Shown here one piece after another: positions 24,415-34,995 of a DNA stretch of 64,000 nucleotides. The notes under the pieces were generated by a model that was not told the DNA's origin, made no database searches, and worked only from the letters and a program-made list of their open reading frames with translations. The position numbers and the translations under genes were made by a program. Source of the stretch: Allolobophora icterica (taxonomy: Eukaryota; Annelida; Clitellata; Crassiclitellata; Lumbricidae); contig OY744607.1 in NCBI GenBank assembly GCA_963556255.1, positions 47,585,437-47,649,436 on the forward strand. Reading direction: 5' to 3'. How positions within the stretch are numbered: position 1 is the stretch's first letter; the number at the start of each line of letters is the position of its first letter.

Positions 24415-27400
24415 CTACAGTAACCCAATAGCTTCTGCTCTCTGGCTGGTCAGGATCAGCTGCATGGTTAACCGGAAGTCCAAAGCAGCAAACAGGACCG
24501 AGGCTACACTCTCCAAAAGTGGGTCATCGGCGTAGTTCGGCGAGCTGCAGTCTTGCACTTGAAGAGCCCGGAACGGATCGGATTCTGCACTGGTTTCCCG
24601 ATCACAAGAAGAAAGACGTCGTTCCTTCGGTTGAAGTTTCTCATCCGGCAGAAATTTCTCTCTCCCATGGAAGAAGTTGGACTTGGGCAGTTCTTTTCCT
24701 CTGCTGGTCCCCACGTTATCTCTCATCAATTCTCTTGCATTAGATAAGTTCCCATCAGCCACAATCAAACGAACTGACAGCAACGGAAGCAGACACGTCA
24801 GAATCACCAACACGAACAGCGAAACTGTTTTAGTTTCGTTTACTGAAGACACTTCACTAGCTTCTCGAACGTTCTGCTTCTTCATAACTTTCGTACTGCT
24901 TTTCGTTTCATTGTCCACATCACTACAACAAGCAAGGACTTCTCGGCTGTCCGGCAGAGTCAACGGTGGATCCACGGGATTCGATCCGATAGAAGTCACG
25001 CTTCCAGCAACAGAACAACTACTTCTCGTATCAGAAGGACAATCTGACGCTGTTCTACCATTACACGACTCCGCAGTACCGATCGTGCAGTCCCAGATGG
25101 TACTTTCAGTTATTTTAGGCGACTGTATGGTAACCCGTGGAGCGACAATTTTTCTACAGCTCAAAGCGCTCGGTCGGCGCTGCACATGCAAAGGTTGGTC
25201 GTTAATCCAGATTTCTCCAGTCTTAAAGTCCCATCTGGCTCCTTGTTCTTCTAGGAAGGCAAGTCCCAGAATCGGTTCATCCAATTGTTTAGTTACAAGG
25301 CACGGAATGTCACATCTTCGACCACCCAATTGACATCTTACCATCGATTCACCTTCTATAAAAATCTTAGATCCATTGGCCGCCAGCACTCGTTGATCCG
25401 AAGGGATTATATCCTTCTTTCTTATCAGTTTATATGGAAACAAAGACAGTTGTGAGCCTGTATCAACGAGACAGTGCACCATTCGGCCATAAATACGAAG
25501 TGGAATATATGCATTCGAACTCCCTGGAACGAAGCAAGAGTTGACCGGAAGTGGTTGATTACCATCAACAGGTAACTGAGCAACAGGAGGCGGTTGTTTG
25601 TATGGACAATCACGGACCAAATGTAACGGACTATTGCAACCATAGCAACGACGAGGAGACGTCCAGTTAGGTCGATTTCTTCTTTGTTGGCCATTTCCTG
25701 GATTATACGTCATCAGCGGCGGCGGAGGAGGAGGAGGAGGAGGAGGATAGAAAACAGGTTGTGCCATCGGTGCGTTGTATGGATTCGGAACATGTGGAGG
25801 TTTCGATGCTTTCTCTAGTTTGTCCAAACGACGCAATACTGTTTCTAGTGTTGACTCCGTTTCTTTTACAGCTTTCACCCGACCAATCGGATGCGAAGTA
25901 CAACCAGATTTCTCTTGCTCTGCTTTCTTGTATGCTTCTAATCGAGATGCAATTCTGAAAGCGTCGTCCAAACTCTGTGGCTCACGTTCCCTTGTCTTCA
26001 GCGAAATCTCTTTGTCCCTGAGTGCATCCAGAAAAGCACCCACAGCCAAAATTTCACCATGAACACTCGAACCTCCAGGAAATCCTAATGACATCAAACG
26101 TCGTATTTCATTGACCAAAGAGCTGAGATCTTCACTGTCCTTCTGTTTACGAGTCTGCAGCTGCATTCTAAACAAAGCCGTCTGCTGACTGTTACCAAAT
26201 CTCGATCTGAGTTTTTCTTCCAGGTCTTCAGACGTCAGAATTTGGTCCGAGTCATTCTCCCATAAAATCTGAGAAGCTGATCCAGAAAGAGAACACATAA
26301 GATGATCCAGTTTCTCGGAAGCCGTCCATTTATTGTGTCTTGCGCAGATAGAAAATCTTCGCAAAAATGCTTCAACTTGTAAGCTTCGTCCATCAAAGCT
26401 ACCAAGCTTAATCGTGCTTTTAGGCTTTTCAGATGGGCCTATCGACGACGACGATGCTTCTTCTTTAGCCACAACAACACTTTGTTTTGAGAACGTTTCA
26501 GCAGACGATGAAGATTCAGGCGCACTTGTAGTTTGAGTTGCAATTGACACTCTAGTTTGCTGACTCAAACTCAATTTCTGCTCACTCGACAACGCTTCAG
26601 TAGCTCGATTATTTAACGATAAATCCGTCAAAGTGTTTGTCAGTACAGTTCCTCTGCTGTAGCCAAACTGCTGAGCTCCCACAGGACCCATGTACGTCTG
26701 CAGTTGAGCATCCACCGGAAAGTAAGGTCCTCTACCAAACGAAGAAGTAATAATTCCAGGAACTCGATTTGGCAGATTCAGGCTTCTTTCTGGAGCGTTG
26801 TACATCACCGTCGGTTGCACAGGCCGATTTCTCCACATTGACGGATCATCCCGATCATATCCATGATCGAACACATGTCTCTCTAAGCGAGGCATGATCG
26901 GAGTCGCAGGACGAGGCATTGGCATCAGATCTGGCAGATAGAACGCATCTTGTTGCTCAGAACGTCGGATCGGTTGCATCCAGGTTTCATTTTGCGTCGT
27001 TCTGACAAAAGGCATAGGCAAGTCTCGCATTCGCTCTGCTTCAGACGTTCGCGGCAGATTCCGTGGTTCAGACACTGAGCGAGCGATTGACAACGAAGGG
27101 CGAGTTTCGACGTTGACAACAGAGACAACAGGTTGGCGAGGCATTCTTGCGAGAGGTTGCGTGTTAGGCTCCAAATTCACAAAATCCCTCCCCCCAAATT
27201 TGTTTATGCCAAAATCAAATTGTGATTGCTTGTTTCTGTCATCTTCAATTATTCTAATTCTACGATCATCTGTTCTATCCATTCTATCTACGTCTAGATC
27301 TACCAAACTAGAATGATCTGATCTGATTTCTATAGCTCTGTCTAAATCGGTTCTTCTCGTGTTCGAGGCTTCACCGATTCTGAACGATTCTGTTCCAACC

Positions 27401-28260
27401 CCTACTGAATGAAAATCTACTCTATCTGGTTCTTCTCTTCCAAAATTTAATCTATGTGCCTCATCTTTTCTAGGCACATTCTTAAATAAACTGTCCCATC
27501 TCTCGCCGCCATTGTTACGCCGTTGCCCACCCCCAGCCCTGGGTGCTAAGTCAGTCTGTTTAAATGGGGCGGGAACGCGTCTTCGCAAGTCCATGGAAGG
27601 AAGAACCTGTATTCCAGTGGGGTGACCTGATCCTTGAGCTTCAACGGGATCTGCTGGGATTCTACTCCAGCGGTTCCCTAGCTCGTTATAATTTAGCCTC
27701 GATTTCATCTGCAAACGTTCACTCCTTCTGAACGAGGGTGGAGGGGCACTGGCTCCCTCCTCGGAACTGACTCCGGGTGGCTCCAAATTATCCCTAGCAA
27801 CATTTGACTCTAAATTTGGCACGAGTGGCAAGGACATGGCTGCCATAGGCAAAGCAATCACCCGAGGCGAATGATCCGGGGTCCGATTACGACTTGCGGA
27901 ACCATGAGAAGAAGCCTCTTCAAGCCTTTCTAGGCGCTCTAGAAGTACAGTTTGATTATCCCTCATTTCTAACTGACTGTCTCTCATTTCTTCTAGATTA
28001 ACAGCTAGGTTCACCTGGCTACCTCTGAGATCATCTAAGTTGCTAACTAGGTCCATTTGAGTACCTCTAACATCAGCTAAGTTCTCACTCATGCCTTCTA
28101 ACTTTTGATCTAAGGCACGTTGTCCAAAAGCTATGCTTTCTAGCAGTTGGCCCATGGCCGAAGAAGGCCGAGACAGAGAAGAATACGGGCGTACAGCACG
28201 CTCCTGCCTATCACTAGGATCAGCCTCTAAATCCAACGATCTCAAAGAGTTTAATGACAT
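24415..28260 (-). CDS. gag-pr: Gag-protease polyprotein of the LTR element
   Basis: Uninterrupted, 1281 codons from the ATG at 28260; a stop lies just upstream in frame, so this is the first usable start. Residues 36-116 form a heptad-like coiled coil. Residues 615-786 resemble the Ty3/Gypsy capsid region (KLGSFDG, then an alpha-helical stretch to about 790). A ten-residue Pro run is at 839-848, a CX2CX4HX4C zinc knuckle at 872-885, and a retropepsin at about 915-1010 with DTGS at 933-936 and ILGLAFL near 997. The last ~270 residues are unusual: a Cys-rich patch (about 1059-1083) and one hydrophobic segment (about 1146-1168), then a polar tail. No RT follows. The first ~249 codons lie inside the 5' LTR and the frame crosses the primer binding site. 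An intact frame with near-identical LTRs suggests it was recently functional. Confidence 0.9.
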   Translation of the reverse strand: MSLNSLRSLDLEADPSDRQERAVRPYSSLSRPSSAMGQLLESIAFGQRALDQKLEGMSENLADVRGTQMDLVSNLDDLRGSQVNLAVNLEEMRDSQLEMRDNQTVLLERLERLEEASSHGSASRNRTPDHSPRVIALPMAAMSLPLVPNLESNVARDNLEPPGVSSEEGASAPPPSFRRSERLQMKSRLNYNELGNRWSRIPADPVEAQGSGHPTGIQVLPSMDLRRRVPAPFKQTDLAPRAGGGQRRNNGGERWDSLFKNVPRKDEAHRLNFGREEPDRVDFHSVGVGTESFRIGEASNTRRTDLDRAIEIRSDHSSLVDLDVDRMDRTDDRRIRIIEDDRNKQSQFDFGINKFGGRDFVNLEPNTQPLARMPRQPVVSVVNVETRPSLSIARSVSEPRNLPRTSEAERMRDLPMPFVRTTQNETWMQPIRRSEQQDAFYLPDLMPMPRPATPIMPRLERHVFDHGYDRDDPSMWRNRPVQPTVMYNAPERSLNLPNRVPGIITSSFGRGPYFPVDAQLQTYMGPVGAQQFGYSRGTVLTNTLTDLSLNNRATEALSSEQKLSLSQQTRVSIATQTTSAPESSSSAETFSKQSVVVAKEEASSSSIGPSEKPKSTIKLGSFDGRSLQVEAFLRRFSICARHNKWTASEKLDHLMCSLSGSASQILWENDSDQILTSEDLEEKLRSRFGNSQQTALFRMQLQTRKQKDSEDLSSLVNEIRRLMSLGFPGGSSVHGEILAVGAFLDALRDKEISLKTREREPQSLDDAFRIASRLEAYKKAEQEKSGCTSHPIGRVKAVKETESTLETVLRRLDKLEKASKPPHVPNPYNAPMAQPVFYPPPPPPPPPPLMTYNPGNGQQRRNRPNWTSPRRCYGCNSPLHLVRDCPYKQPPPVAQLPVDGNQPLPVNSCFVPGSSNAYIPLRIYGRMVHCLVDTGSQLSLFPYKLIRKKDIIPSDQRVLAANGSKIFIEGESMVRCQLGGRRCDIPCLVTKQLDEPILGLAFLEEQGARWDFKTGEIWINDQPLHVQRRPSALSCRKIVAPRVTIQSPKITESTIWDCTIGTAESCNGRTASDCPSDTRSSCSVAGSVTSIGSNPVDPPLTLPDSREVLACCSDVDNETKSSTKVMKKQNVREASEVSSVNETKTVSLFVLVILTCLLPLLSVRLIVADGNLSNARELMRDNVGTSRGKELPKSNFFHGREKFLPDEKLQPKERRLSSCDRETSAESDPFRALQVQDCSSPNYADDPLLESVASVLFAALDFRLTMQLILTSQRAEAIGLL
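27493..27511 (-). other. Primer binding site of the LTR element
   Basis: One base inside the 5' LTR end, the minus strand reads tggcggcgagagatgggac, starting with TGG complementary to tRNA CCA. The implied tRNA end (…tctcgccgCCA, discriminator G) looks closest to a serine tRNA, from memory of tRNA ends and not checked. The site is also coding, being part of the Gag frame. Confidence 0.65.
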
Positions 28261-29133
28261 CTTTAATATATTTAAATGTTCCAGCAATTAATGACAATCT
28301 AATGACATGAACAGTAGCACGATTTATATAATACTATTCTAACAACTCTAAACCTTACACTTAAAACTACTTAGGCATAAACAAGCAATCATAATCATAA
28401 TATAATTTATACAAGAAAATGATTATTTACCCCAAATTTTACAAGCGGGACAAGACTCCTGACAAAGTGCTTATATCCACGAGCACACGAAATAAGTCCA
28501 CAGTATCCAGCATAGCAACAATTCCAACGAAATAACGCAGCAACGATTATAATTATCATCCAACATACGATAACTCCAACTTCTAGTCACATCAGAACTA
28601 CAAATCTTTAAACGAACGTGCGGCAACTTCACACACCATTGGCTCTCCAAGACTGCAAATGCATGGCGGTAGCGGCCGGTATTTATAGCAGAATTTGGCG
28701 CCAAACACACAATGCATCATTTATGGCGGGAAACTGCACAGGCAGCAGCCGCAGCAGTAGCTCTGCTGTTCGCGCCAAAAAGGTGACTCATCATCCAGGC
28801 TAAACCACAGACCATTAATGGTGGGAAACTGCGACTATGATATCAGCAGCAGTAGCAGCAGCCTATCATCAGCAGCATCAGCAGCTCTGCTGTCTCGGGC
28901 CACTCAGATGACTCAACACCCAAGCTAGCAAAGGCAAGGAAATTGGCGGGAAAACGGCGACTACGACAGCAGCAGCCGTCGTCAATATTTGCGCCCTCAG
29001 TATGACTCACCAGCCACTGATATCAGCAGTCAGAAAAGGCGGGAAACTTAATACAAAAGGCCGTATAATATATTGCCAATAAAATAAAAATATATACTTA
29101 ATTAACCTGTCACATTTAACAAAAAATGTTACA
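27513..29133 (-). repeat. 5' LTR (coding orientation minus)
   Basis: Partner of 20584-22203. In coding orientation it holds a regulatory U3 block (29046-28681), a leader and the first ~249 codons of the Gag ORF (from 28260). Coding sequence this long inside an LTR is unusual. Confidence 0.95.
28681..29046 (-). promoter_or_regulatory. U3 promoter/enhancer: TATA box with repeated E2F-like and AP-1 motifs
   Basis: In coding orientation TATAAAT lies at 28687-28681, about 420 bp before the Gag ATG. Upstream of it (higher coordinates) are a perfect palindrome tttggcgccaaa (28694-28705), ggcgggaaa at 28725, 28945 and 29038, a variant ggtgggaaa at 28820, cgcgccaaaa at 28771 and tttgcgcc at 28988. 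All match or approach the E2F consensus TTTSSCGC. The AP-1 consensus tgactca occurs at 28784, 28909 and 29003. The spacing suggests a module repeated about three times. The same block is in the other LTR. Function is inferred from motif density only. Confidence 0.6.
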
Positions 29134-29137
29134 CTGT

Positions 29138-30180
29138 ACATAAGCAAGTTGGCCCATTTCATGTAGAAAAAGAAGGTTATGTCACTATGATGTAGTATGG
29201 TGCTCACTGGAATCACTGCTGTATGCAGTGATCGCCAGACATCAGTAAGAGCCCTACTTTTGATTTTTGAAGCAGCATTTTACATTACTAGCAGTTTCTC
29301 AATGAAAAATTGAAGCAATATCAGATCTCCGGGTATGCAACACTAGAGACCCAGAACACATAAAAACAAATTCCAGTGCTTCTGCAAAGCAAATATTATT
29401 TTCTGCCGTGTTATTCAGCTTCACGTATTAGGAACTATCAACGTGAACGAGTTGATGTACTCCTTCATTGGACATTCTCTCAAATGCACCATCCATCGTT
29501 TCATCCTACAAAGACAAAAGCAAATATTTCAAATCGCACTTTAAATATTATTATAAGATTTATAAACTTTTTATCATGGGTCAATTCCTATACTGTAATA
29601 TTGCAAGTCATTTATATAGTTAGGTAAGATTTCTTTATATTTTCAACACTGGATTACACACAGCACTGACAGCAGCTATTTAATTAAGAAAGCAGGTTTT
29701 GCTCACCAGTTCAAACATGCTAAAAACTTCATAAGTAGATATTATCTCAACCAGACACTAGGCAGATTTCTTTAGAAATAATTTGAGGATTCAAGTAAAC
29801 CATGCATTCGTTGTAAGAGCCAGACACTGACAGAATAGCACAGACATATTGTGAAGAAAAATCAAATTACGGTTTTACTCGAAAGACCTGTAAAGTGCAT
29901 GAAGTAGCTCAGAAGGCGACGGTAGTGGTTTCTTCATACCAGGCCTTGGTTGTGGCCAAAGCATGACCACAACTTCACAAGACAGTAGAATGCTTTTCAC
30001 ATCTACAGCAAATACCATGTACAGATGGCAGTAACTGTGGTATGCATAAATAAAAATTAATATAGCACTTTTGTGACTTCTTAAAGTGGTGTGAACATGC
30101 TGGTCTAAACTTTAGAAAATGGTTGGATATCAACCTGGCGTTGCAGCCAGGAAAAATAATAAGGAAGAACACTAGTTCAC
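29138..30180. other. Sequence right of the LTR element, no gene seen
   Basis: AT-rich and unique as far as can be seen. Only short open frames without recognisable domains. Confidence 0.5.
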
Positions 30181-31905
30181 TTCGAAGAAGATGCCATGAA
30201 CCCCATTCAGCCGATTCCTCCCATAAACTTAAATCCCCTTAAAATCGACTGCACTATCGAAAGGAATACTTCTAACTTCTTGCTAACTTGTGGTTGGGCT
30301 ATCCACGTGGAATTGTCTCCCTTTGAGTTTGCACATGGAATAACTTGGCATTCTGCATGCGCTTTTTACGGGAGATGGACATTTTTGTGGTTGAGCTATC
30401 CACCTTGAAATGGTCTCCCTTTGGGTCTGCACGACGGTTGACGAGGGATTTCGGATGCGCTTTTTTCGGGAAATGGAAATTTTTGTGGTTGGGCTATCCA
30501 CCTGGAAATAGTCTCCCTTTTGGGTCTCTACAAAGATTAACTGGATTCTGGATACGCTTTTTTGCGGGAAATGGGAATTTTTGTGGTTGGGCTATCCACT
30601 TAGAAATAGTCTCCCTTTGGGTCTGCACAACGATTGACGAGGGATTTCTGATGCGCTTTTTTGCTGGAAATGTCCATTTTTGTGGTTGGGCTATCCGCCT
30701 GGAAATAGTCTCCCTTTGGGTCTCCACGAAGATTAACTGGATTCTGGATACGCTTTTTGCGGGAAATGGAAATTTTTCTGGTTGGGCTATCCACGAGGAA
30801 TTGGCTCCCTTTGGGTCTGCACCAGGATTAACTTTGGATTCCGGAAGCGCTTTTTACTGGAACTGGACATTTCTGTGGTTGGCAAACCACCTGGAAATAA
30901 TTTTCCTCTGGGTCTGCCCCAGGATTAACTTTTATTCTGGAAGCGCTTTTTACTGAAAGTGGACATTTTTTGTGGTTGGGCTATCCACCTGAAAATATTC
31001 TCCCTTTGGGTCTCCACGAAGATCAACTTTGGATTCTGGATACGCTTTTTGCGGGAAATGGACATTTTGTGGCTGGGCTATCTACGTGGAATTGTTTCCC
31101 TATGGGTCTCAACGAAAATTAACCTTGTGTTCTGGAAGCGTTTTTAAAGGGAATGGATATTTTTGTGGTTGGACTATCCGCCTGGAAATATTCTCCCTCT
31201 TGGGTCTGCATGAGGATTAACTTTGTCCGGGAATGGACATTCTGTGGTTGGGCTATCCAACTGGAAATATTCTCTCTTTTGGGTCTGCATGAGGATTAAT
31301 TTTGTCCGGGAATGGACATTCTGTGGTTTTGCTATCCACCTGGAAATAGTCTCCCTTTAGGTTTATACGAGGATTAACTTGGGATTCTGGATGCGGTATT
31401 TCCGGGAATGGACATTCTTTGGTTGGGCAATCCACCTGGAAATAGTCTCCCTTTGGGTCTATACGAGGATTAACTTGGGAATCTATAATCGGTTTTTCCG
31501 GGAATGGACATTCTATGGTTGGGCTATCCACCTGGAAATAGTCTCCCTTTAGGTCTATACGAGGATTAACTTGGGATTCTGGATGCGGTTTTTCCGGGAA
31601 TGGACATTCTGTGGTTGGGCTATCCACCTGGAAATAGTCTCCCTTTGGGTCTATACGAGGATTAACTTGGGAATCTGGAATCGGTTTTTCCGGGAATGGA
31701 CATTCTATGGTTGGGCTATTCACCTGGAAATATTCTCCATTTGGATCTGCACGAGGATTAACTTGGGATTCTGGATGCGGTTTTACGGAATGGACATTTT
31801 GTGGTTGGGCTATCCACCTGGAAATATTCTCCCTTTGGGTCTGCACAAGGAATAAATTGGGATTCTGGAAGCGGTTTTTACAGGAATGGGAAAGCCTCTG
31901 AGAGG
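30181..31905. repeat. Composite repeat copy D: one ~113-bp unit then a 96-bp tandem array
   Basis: 30181-30290 is a single ~113-bp unit (cttcgaagaagatgcc to ctatcgaaag). From 30290 about 17 units of 96 bp follow; starts at 31446, 31542 and 31638 confirm the period. Core phrases are tctccctttgggtctatac, gaggattaacttggga, ttttccgggaatgg and ggttgggctatccacc. Because 96 is 32 codons, frames stay open on both strands (for example 31253-31846 minus), with 32-residue repeats. Indels elsewhere break them, so coding is not supported. Confidence 0.9.
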
Positions 31906-31913
31906 TTCTCTTA

Positions 31914-32029
31914 ACGAAATAATAATAATAATAATAATGCGGAGAGTGCGCGTTCGAAGGAACTTCGATCCTCCTCCTCTGACGCGGTTACTGTGTAGGT
32001 ACCGTGGGGATCCTGACCCCTTTTTCCTA
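31914..32029. mobile_element. ~115-bp SINE-like insertion with (AAT)n end
   Basis: Paralogous copy B reads ttctcttaa directly into agaggcgttatataa (13855-13885). Here the same flanks are separated by (AAT)7, gcggagagtgcgcgttcg and a GC-rich body ending cctgacccctttttcc. A second copy of the body with the same AAT junction is at 47357-47452. On the minus strand it reads as a short body with an (ATT)n tail, like a small LINE- or SINE-derived 3' end. No A/B boxes. Confidence 0.7.
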
Positions 32030-33010
32030 TAGAGGCGCTGTATAAACTGACTGACTGTTTGACTGACTGACTGGCTGACTTACTGACTGACGGATTGGAC
32101 GACTGAACGACTGCTGAGGACCAAAGTGCTCCTGCTGGTGAAGATAAAGATCTTAGCCACGTGGAAAACGAAAACGCTGGAAATGAGCTCTGCTACTCAA
32201 GAGAAGTCAACCCGAGAGCATCTCGTGAAGATGGAGCTCCGCAGACGCTGAGAACGAAACTACAACTCCTGGAGATAACGATCCCACTCGTGAGAAGAAC
32301 AAATCCGCTACTTGTCCTGAAAATTGAAATCTACAATCTAGTGAGAACGAAAATCGCACACCTTATGATGACACTGAAGCGGTTAGTTTTCCTGGATGTG
32401 AAACCTATCTCAAGCGGGAAAGTCTTTGTGTGAGAGCCGGCCTTAACAGAACAGTATCTACACCAACGGCAAATATGTTGGATCTCGAATTAACGACATA
32501 AAGGCGATGCTTTTACGCTGGACATGAGAGAAGCATTGAATTGTACAAACGACCGAGAGAGGTGGACGTCATTATTTTATTTTGACCGATCATCGCCAAA
32601 GTTTAATTATTGTCCAATTCATCAGAACGTGTCAAATAACTGATGTGGACGATCCGATACTTCCAATCTCGATACGGAGAGCTGGACCATAGTCTGCAGA
32701 CGGCATTAGCGTAAGGTAAGGATCACGTGGACAATGTTTAACAATGTTCAACTTATAGATTAGATTAGATTAAAGTAAAGTTTAACCTTCAGATTAGATT
32801 TCACTCTTTGATAATCATGATTCCGTACTGTGCATCTACAGATGGGTTATGTTTCACTGATTCACTGGGCTGTTCATTCATAGAGACAAAGTGATAAACA
32901 TGCCCCCGAAGTAGATGCGGGCATGCCCCCAAAATTAAAATCAAGGAGGTTCGAACTCGTACTCTCCGCGTTACAAGCCAAGCACACTAACTAGTATACA
33001 CTACCGTTCG
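32030..33010. repeat. Composite repeat copy D, right part ending in a tRNA-like segment
   Basis: Parallels 13870-14805, including gactgact runs, gaaaacgctggaaatga, gcgggcatgcccc and the terminal block. Read on minus, 33010-32936 contains gagttcgaacctcc (B-box-like) about 45 bases after tagtgtatact (A-box-like). The tRNA-like end is a constant right boundary in copies B and D. Confidence 0.8.
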
Positions 33011-33300
33011 CCACGTGTCTCATGGCCAATTCAGATCTTTTCCTGACGATATTCTATGTTTCTTCGTGTTCGGTATTTTGTAGCTTCAGATGATATTTCG
33101 CCACGCCACAACGTCTGAGAACATCCGTACAGTGTATAAATTTGCTGTGCATTTGGTTCTCGCAGTCATCATAATTATGAGCAGGTACGTAGTAATAGGC
33201 ATACCTAATAGTTTACCAGGTCTGCTTATAAGTGTTAACATTTCGACTGCACTCACTGTGTCCGAGAACTGGTCTACCACATCAAACGGTGACAACTTAA

Positions 33301-33446
33301 CAGTATGAGAATTGTAGAAAAAAGACTGGGGGGGTTAGACCTTGATTCATGTGGAGCTGGGGTGTGCAATGAAGACTTTACTATGGGGACCTAAGAAAGA
33401 CTAGGGGGTTGAACCCCCCAACCCTCCCCCGACAATTCTCACCCTG
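33301..33446. mobile_element. hAT-like MITE (146 bp) with exact TSD
   Basis: Ends cagtatgagaattgt and acaattctcaccctg are inverted, and the flanking 8-mer caacttaa is identical at 33293-33300 and 33447-33454. The interior has mirrored gggggg / cccccc tracts. No coding capacity. Confidence 0.9.
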
Positions 33447-33454
33447 CAACTTAA

Positions 33455-33760
33455 CATAACCCAGTACTGAATTAATACAAAAATACAACCGTATCGTAGT
33501 CGTAAACTCCACATTTCTAAAGCGCTACTCTAAAGCTAAGCGTAGGGCACCAGATTATTCACAAGCGCGGCGTAAAATCAAAAGGTATGACCAGGGATGA
33601 TCACGGGAAGGGTCCGGTTGCCAGAGAGACCAGAGAGAGACATGCAGACAGAGAGAGACAGAGATAGAGAAGGAGGAGGAGGAGGCAGAGGAACATCTGT
33701 GCCACGATCGAGTGGCTCAGAGTCTTTTGGACCAAGTTGGAAAGATCTACATGACTTCGC
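33455..33760. other. Unassigned sequence with a purine-rich tract
   Basis: Contains a gagagagacagagatagagaaggaggagg tract (about 33630-33690), broken here by irregular bases. No gene recognised. Confidence 0.4.
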
Positions 33761-33769
33761 GTAGGTGTA

Positions 33770-33937
33770 CAGTGTTTAATCTAGACGTCTTTTGGGGGGG
33801 AAATTTCCCCCCCCTGGATTGAAGTTTCCCCCCCCCAGAACTCAGCAATATTGTAAGGCAGAGACCTTTTTGGGGGGAAATTCCCCCCGATAAACCTTGT
33901 TTCCCCCCCCAGAACAGGGGGACTAGATTACACACTG
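33770..33937. mobile_element. 9-bp-TSD TIR element, family X copy 1 (168 bp)
   Basis: The inverted ends cagtgtttaatctag and ctagattacacactg differ at one of 15 positions. The 9-mer gtaggtgta is exact on both sides (33761-33769 and 33938-33946). The interior has several mirrored G6-9/C6-9 tracts. A 9-bp duplication points to a Mutator-like transposase rather than hAT. The partner copy is 49479-49812. Confidence 0.85.
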
Positions 33938-33946
33938 GTAGGTGTA

Positions 33947-34860
33947 TAAGCTCAACTATGCAGCTGACAACCAGTCACCACTTGATTGTTCTCTGGATCG
34001 TTTTGATAATATATCACGTTGTTTATTTGAATATACAGTCTTTGCCCATGATAATCTGATCATTAATGGTACTAATCATCTAATGTGATGATTGTCTATG
34101 TAGATGTCTGATGTCTTCGTGCAGTTGGCCTATGTCTTCTTCTTCCTGGTGGCAAAGATGCAACAAGAAACTATGGGGCGATCTGCAAATGTAAAGAGCA
34201 ATTTCGAAAAGCTGCTCAATTGAACTGAGATATTCAAAGTTAAACGTAAGAAGTTTTCAACTATAGCACTTAAATATGGAAGTATGATACATATACATGT
34301 AAGTACGTGCGTACTTACGTATGAAGTGGGCCTTCGTATGTATGGAACGACCTGATTACGGTTTGGTTTTAGTTTGCCATCGGCTGATATCTCGTGCATT
34401 TGACGCTGGCGTGATACAAGTTACTAATTACAATTACTAAAATGGTTCCAATGTCTTCAAGTCTGAGAAGAAATAATTATAGTCTTACTAGTTTTGCACC
34501 ATATCTTTTGGGTGATAATATTCTAATTTCTTGAAGTTCTGTGTTTTCCTTTTTGTTTATAGTCTCCACGATGAGGGGAACGCTGCCGTGTTGTGAGAGT
34601 TTTCCAGCCTCAAGACAAATGTCTCGAGATAGGTTCAGCTCTCGCAGTAGTGACTGTGCTGAAGGAAGCCTCTCTCTCTAGCCTTTCTGTAACCTCTCTA
34701 GCCTTTCTGGTTAAAGGCCGGTTCAGTTCATACAGGTAAGACCTACATGGATGTTGTAGGGCACACAGTGACATTTCTTTTAAACTAAACTTTCTTCATT
34801 TTTGAGGGTAGCCATATGCATACTTCAGCTTAAACGTTTCTCTCGCCTTAACTTCCAACT
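33947..34860. other. Unassigned sequence
   Basis: No gene or repeat family recognised. A short duplicated ctctctagcctttctg phrase occurs at 34674-34709. Confidence 0.45.
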
Positions 34861-34990
34861 CTGCTATAATGAATACACAGACCGTACACTGTCTGTGAGA
34901 AGATCAGAAGGCTAGGGAGAGCACTGGCCACCTGCCCTCATATGCCGAGGCTAAGAAAATGAAGTCGCTGCCTCTCAATTTAGCTTAAGG
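34861..34990 (+). mobile_element. SINE fragment (family S1), plus orientation
   Basis: Shares gtacactgtc(t)gtgagaag, then ctcatatgccgaggctaa and gaaatgaagtc, with minus-strand copies at 50490-50765 and 53530-53790. Here only the middle of the element remains. Confidence 0.6.
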
Positions 34991-34995
34991 GACTG

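Larger units (their letters stand above)
20584..29133 (-). mobile_element. Young non-autonomous Ty3/Gypsy-type LTR retrotransposon (8.55 kb)
   Basis: Two ~1.62-kb LTRs in direct orientation flank a 5.3-kb interior, and the coding strand is minus. A 4-bp target duplication, ctgt, is at 20580-20583 and 29134-29137. The LTRs begin TGTAACA and end GTAACA in coding orientation. A purine tract adjoins the 3' LTR and a CCA-complementary site adjoins the 5' LTR. The one long ORF encodes Gag, a CCHC knuckle and an aspartic protease, but no reverse transcriptase, RNase H or integrase is found on any frame. It must be copied by another element's enzymes. The two LTRs differ at about two positions (one indel, one substitution), so the insertion is recent. 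Confidence 0.95.

Noticed and set aside
30345..31855. Open frames with 32-residue repeats on both strands of the 96-bp array
   Set aside because: 96 bp is 32 codons; openness on both strands and breaks by indels indicate non-coding satellite.
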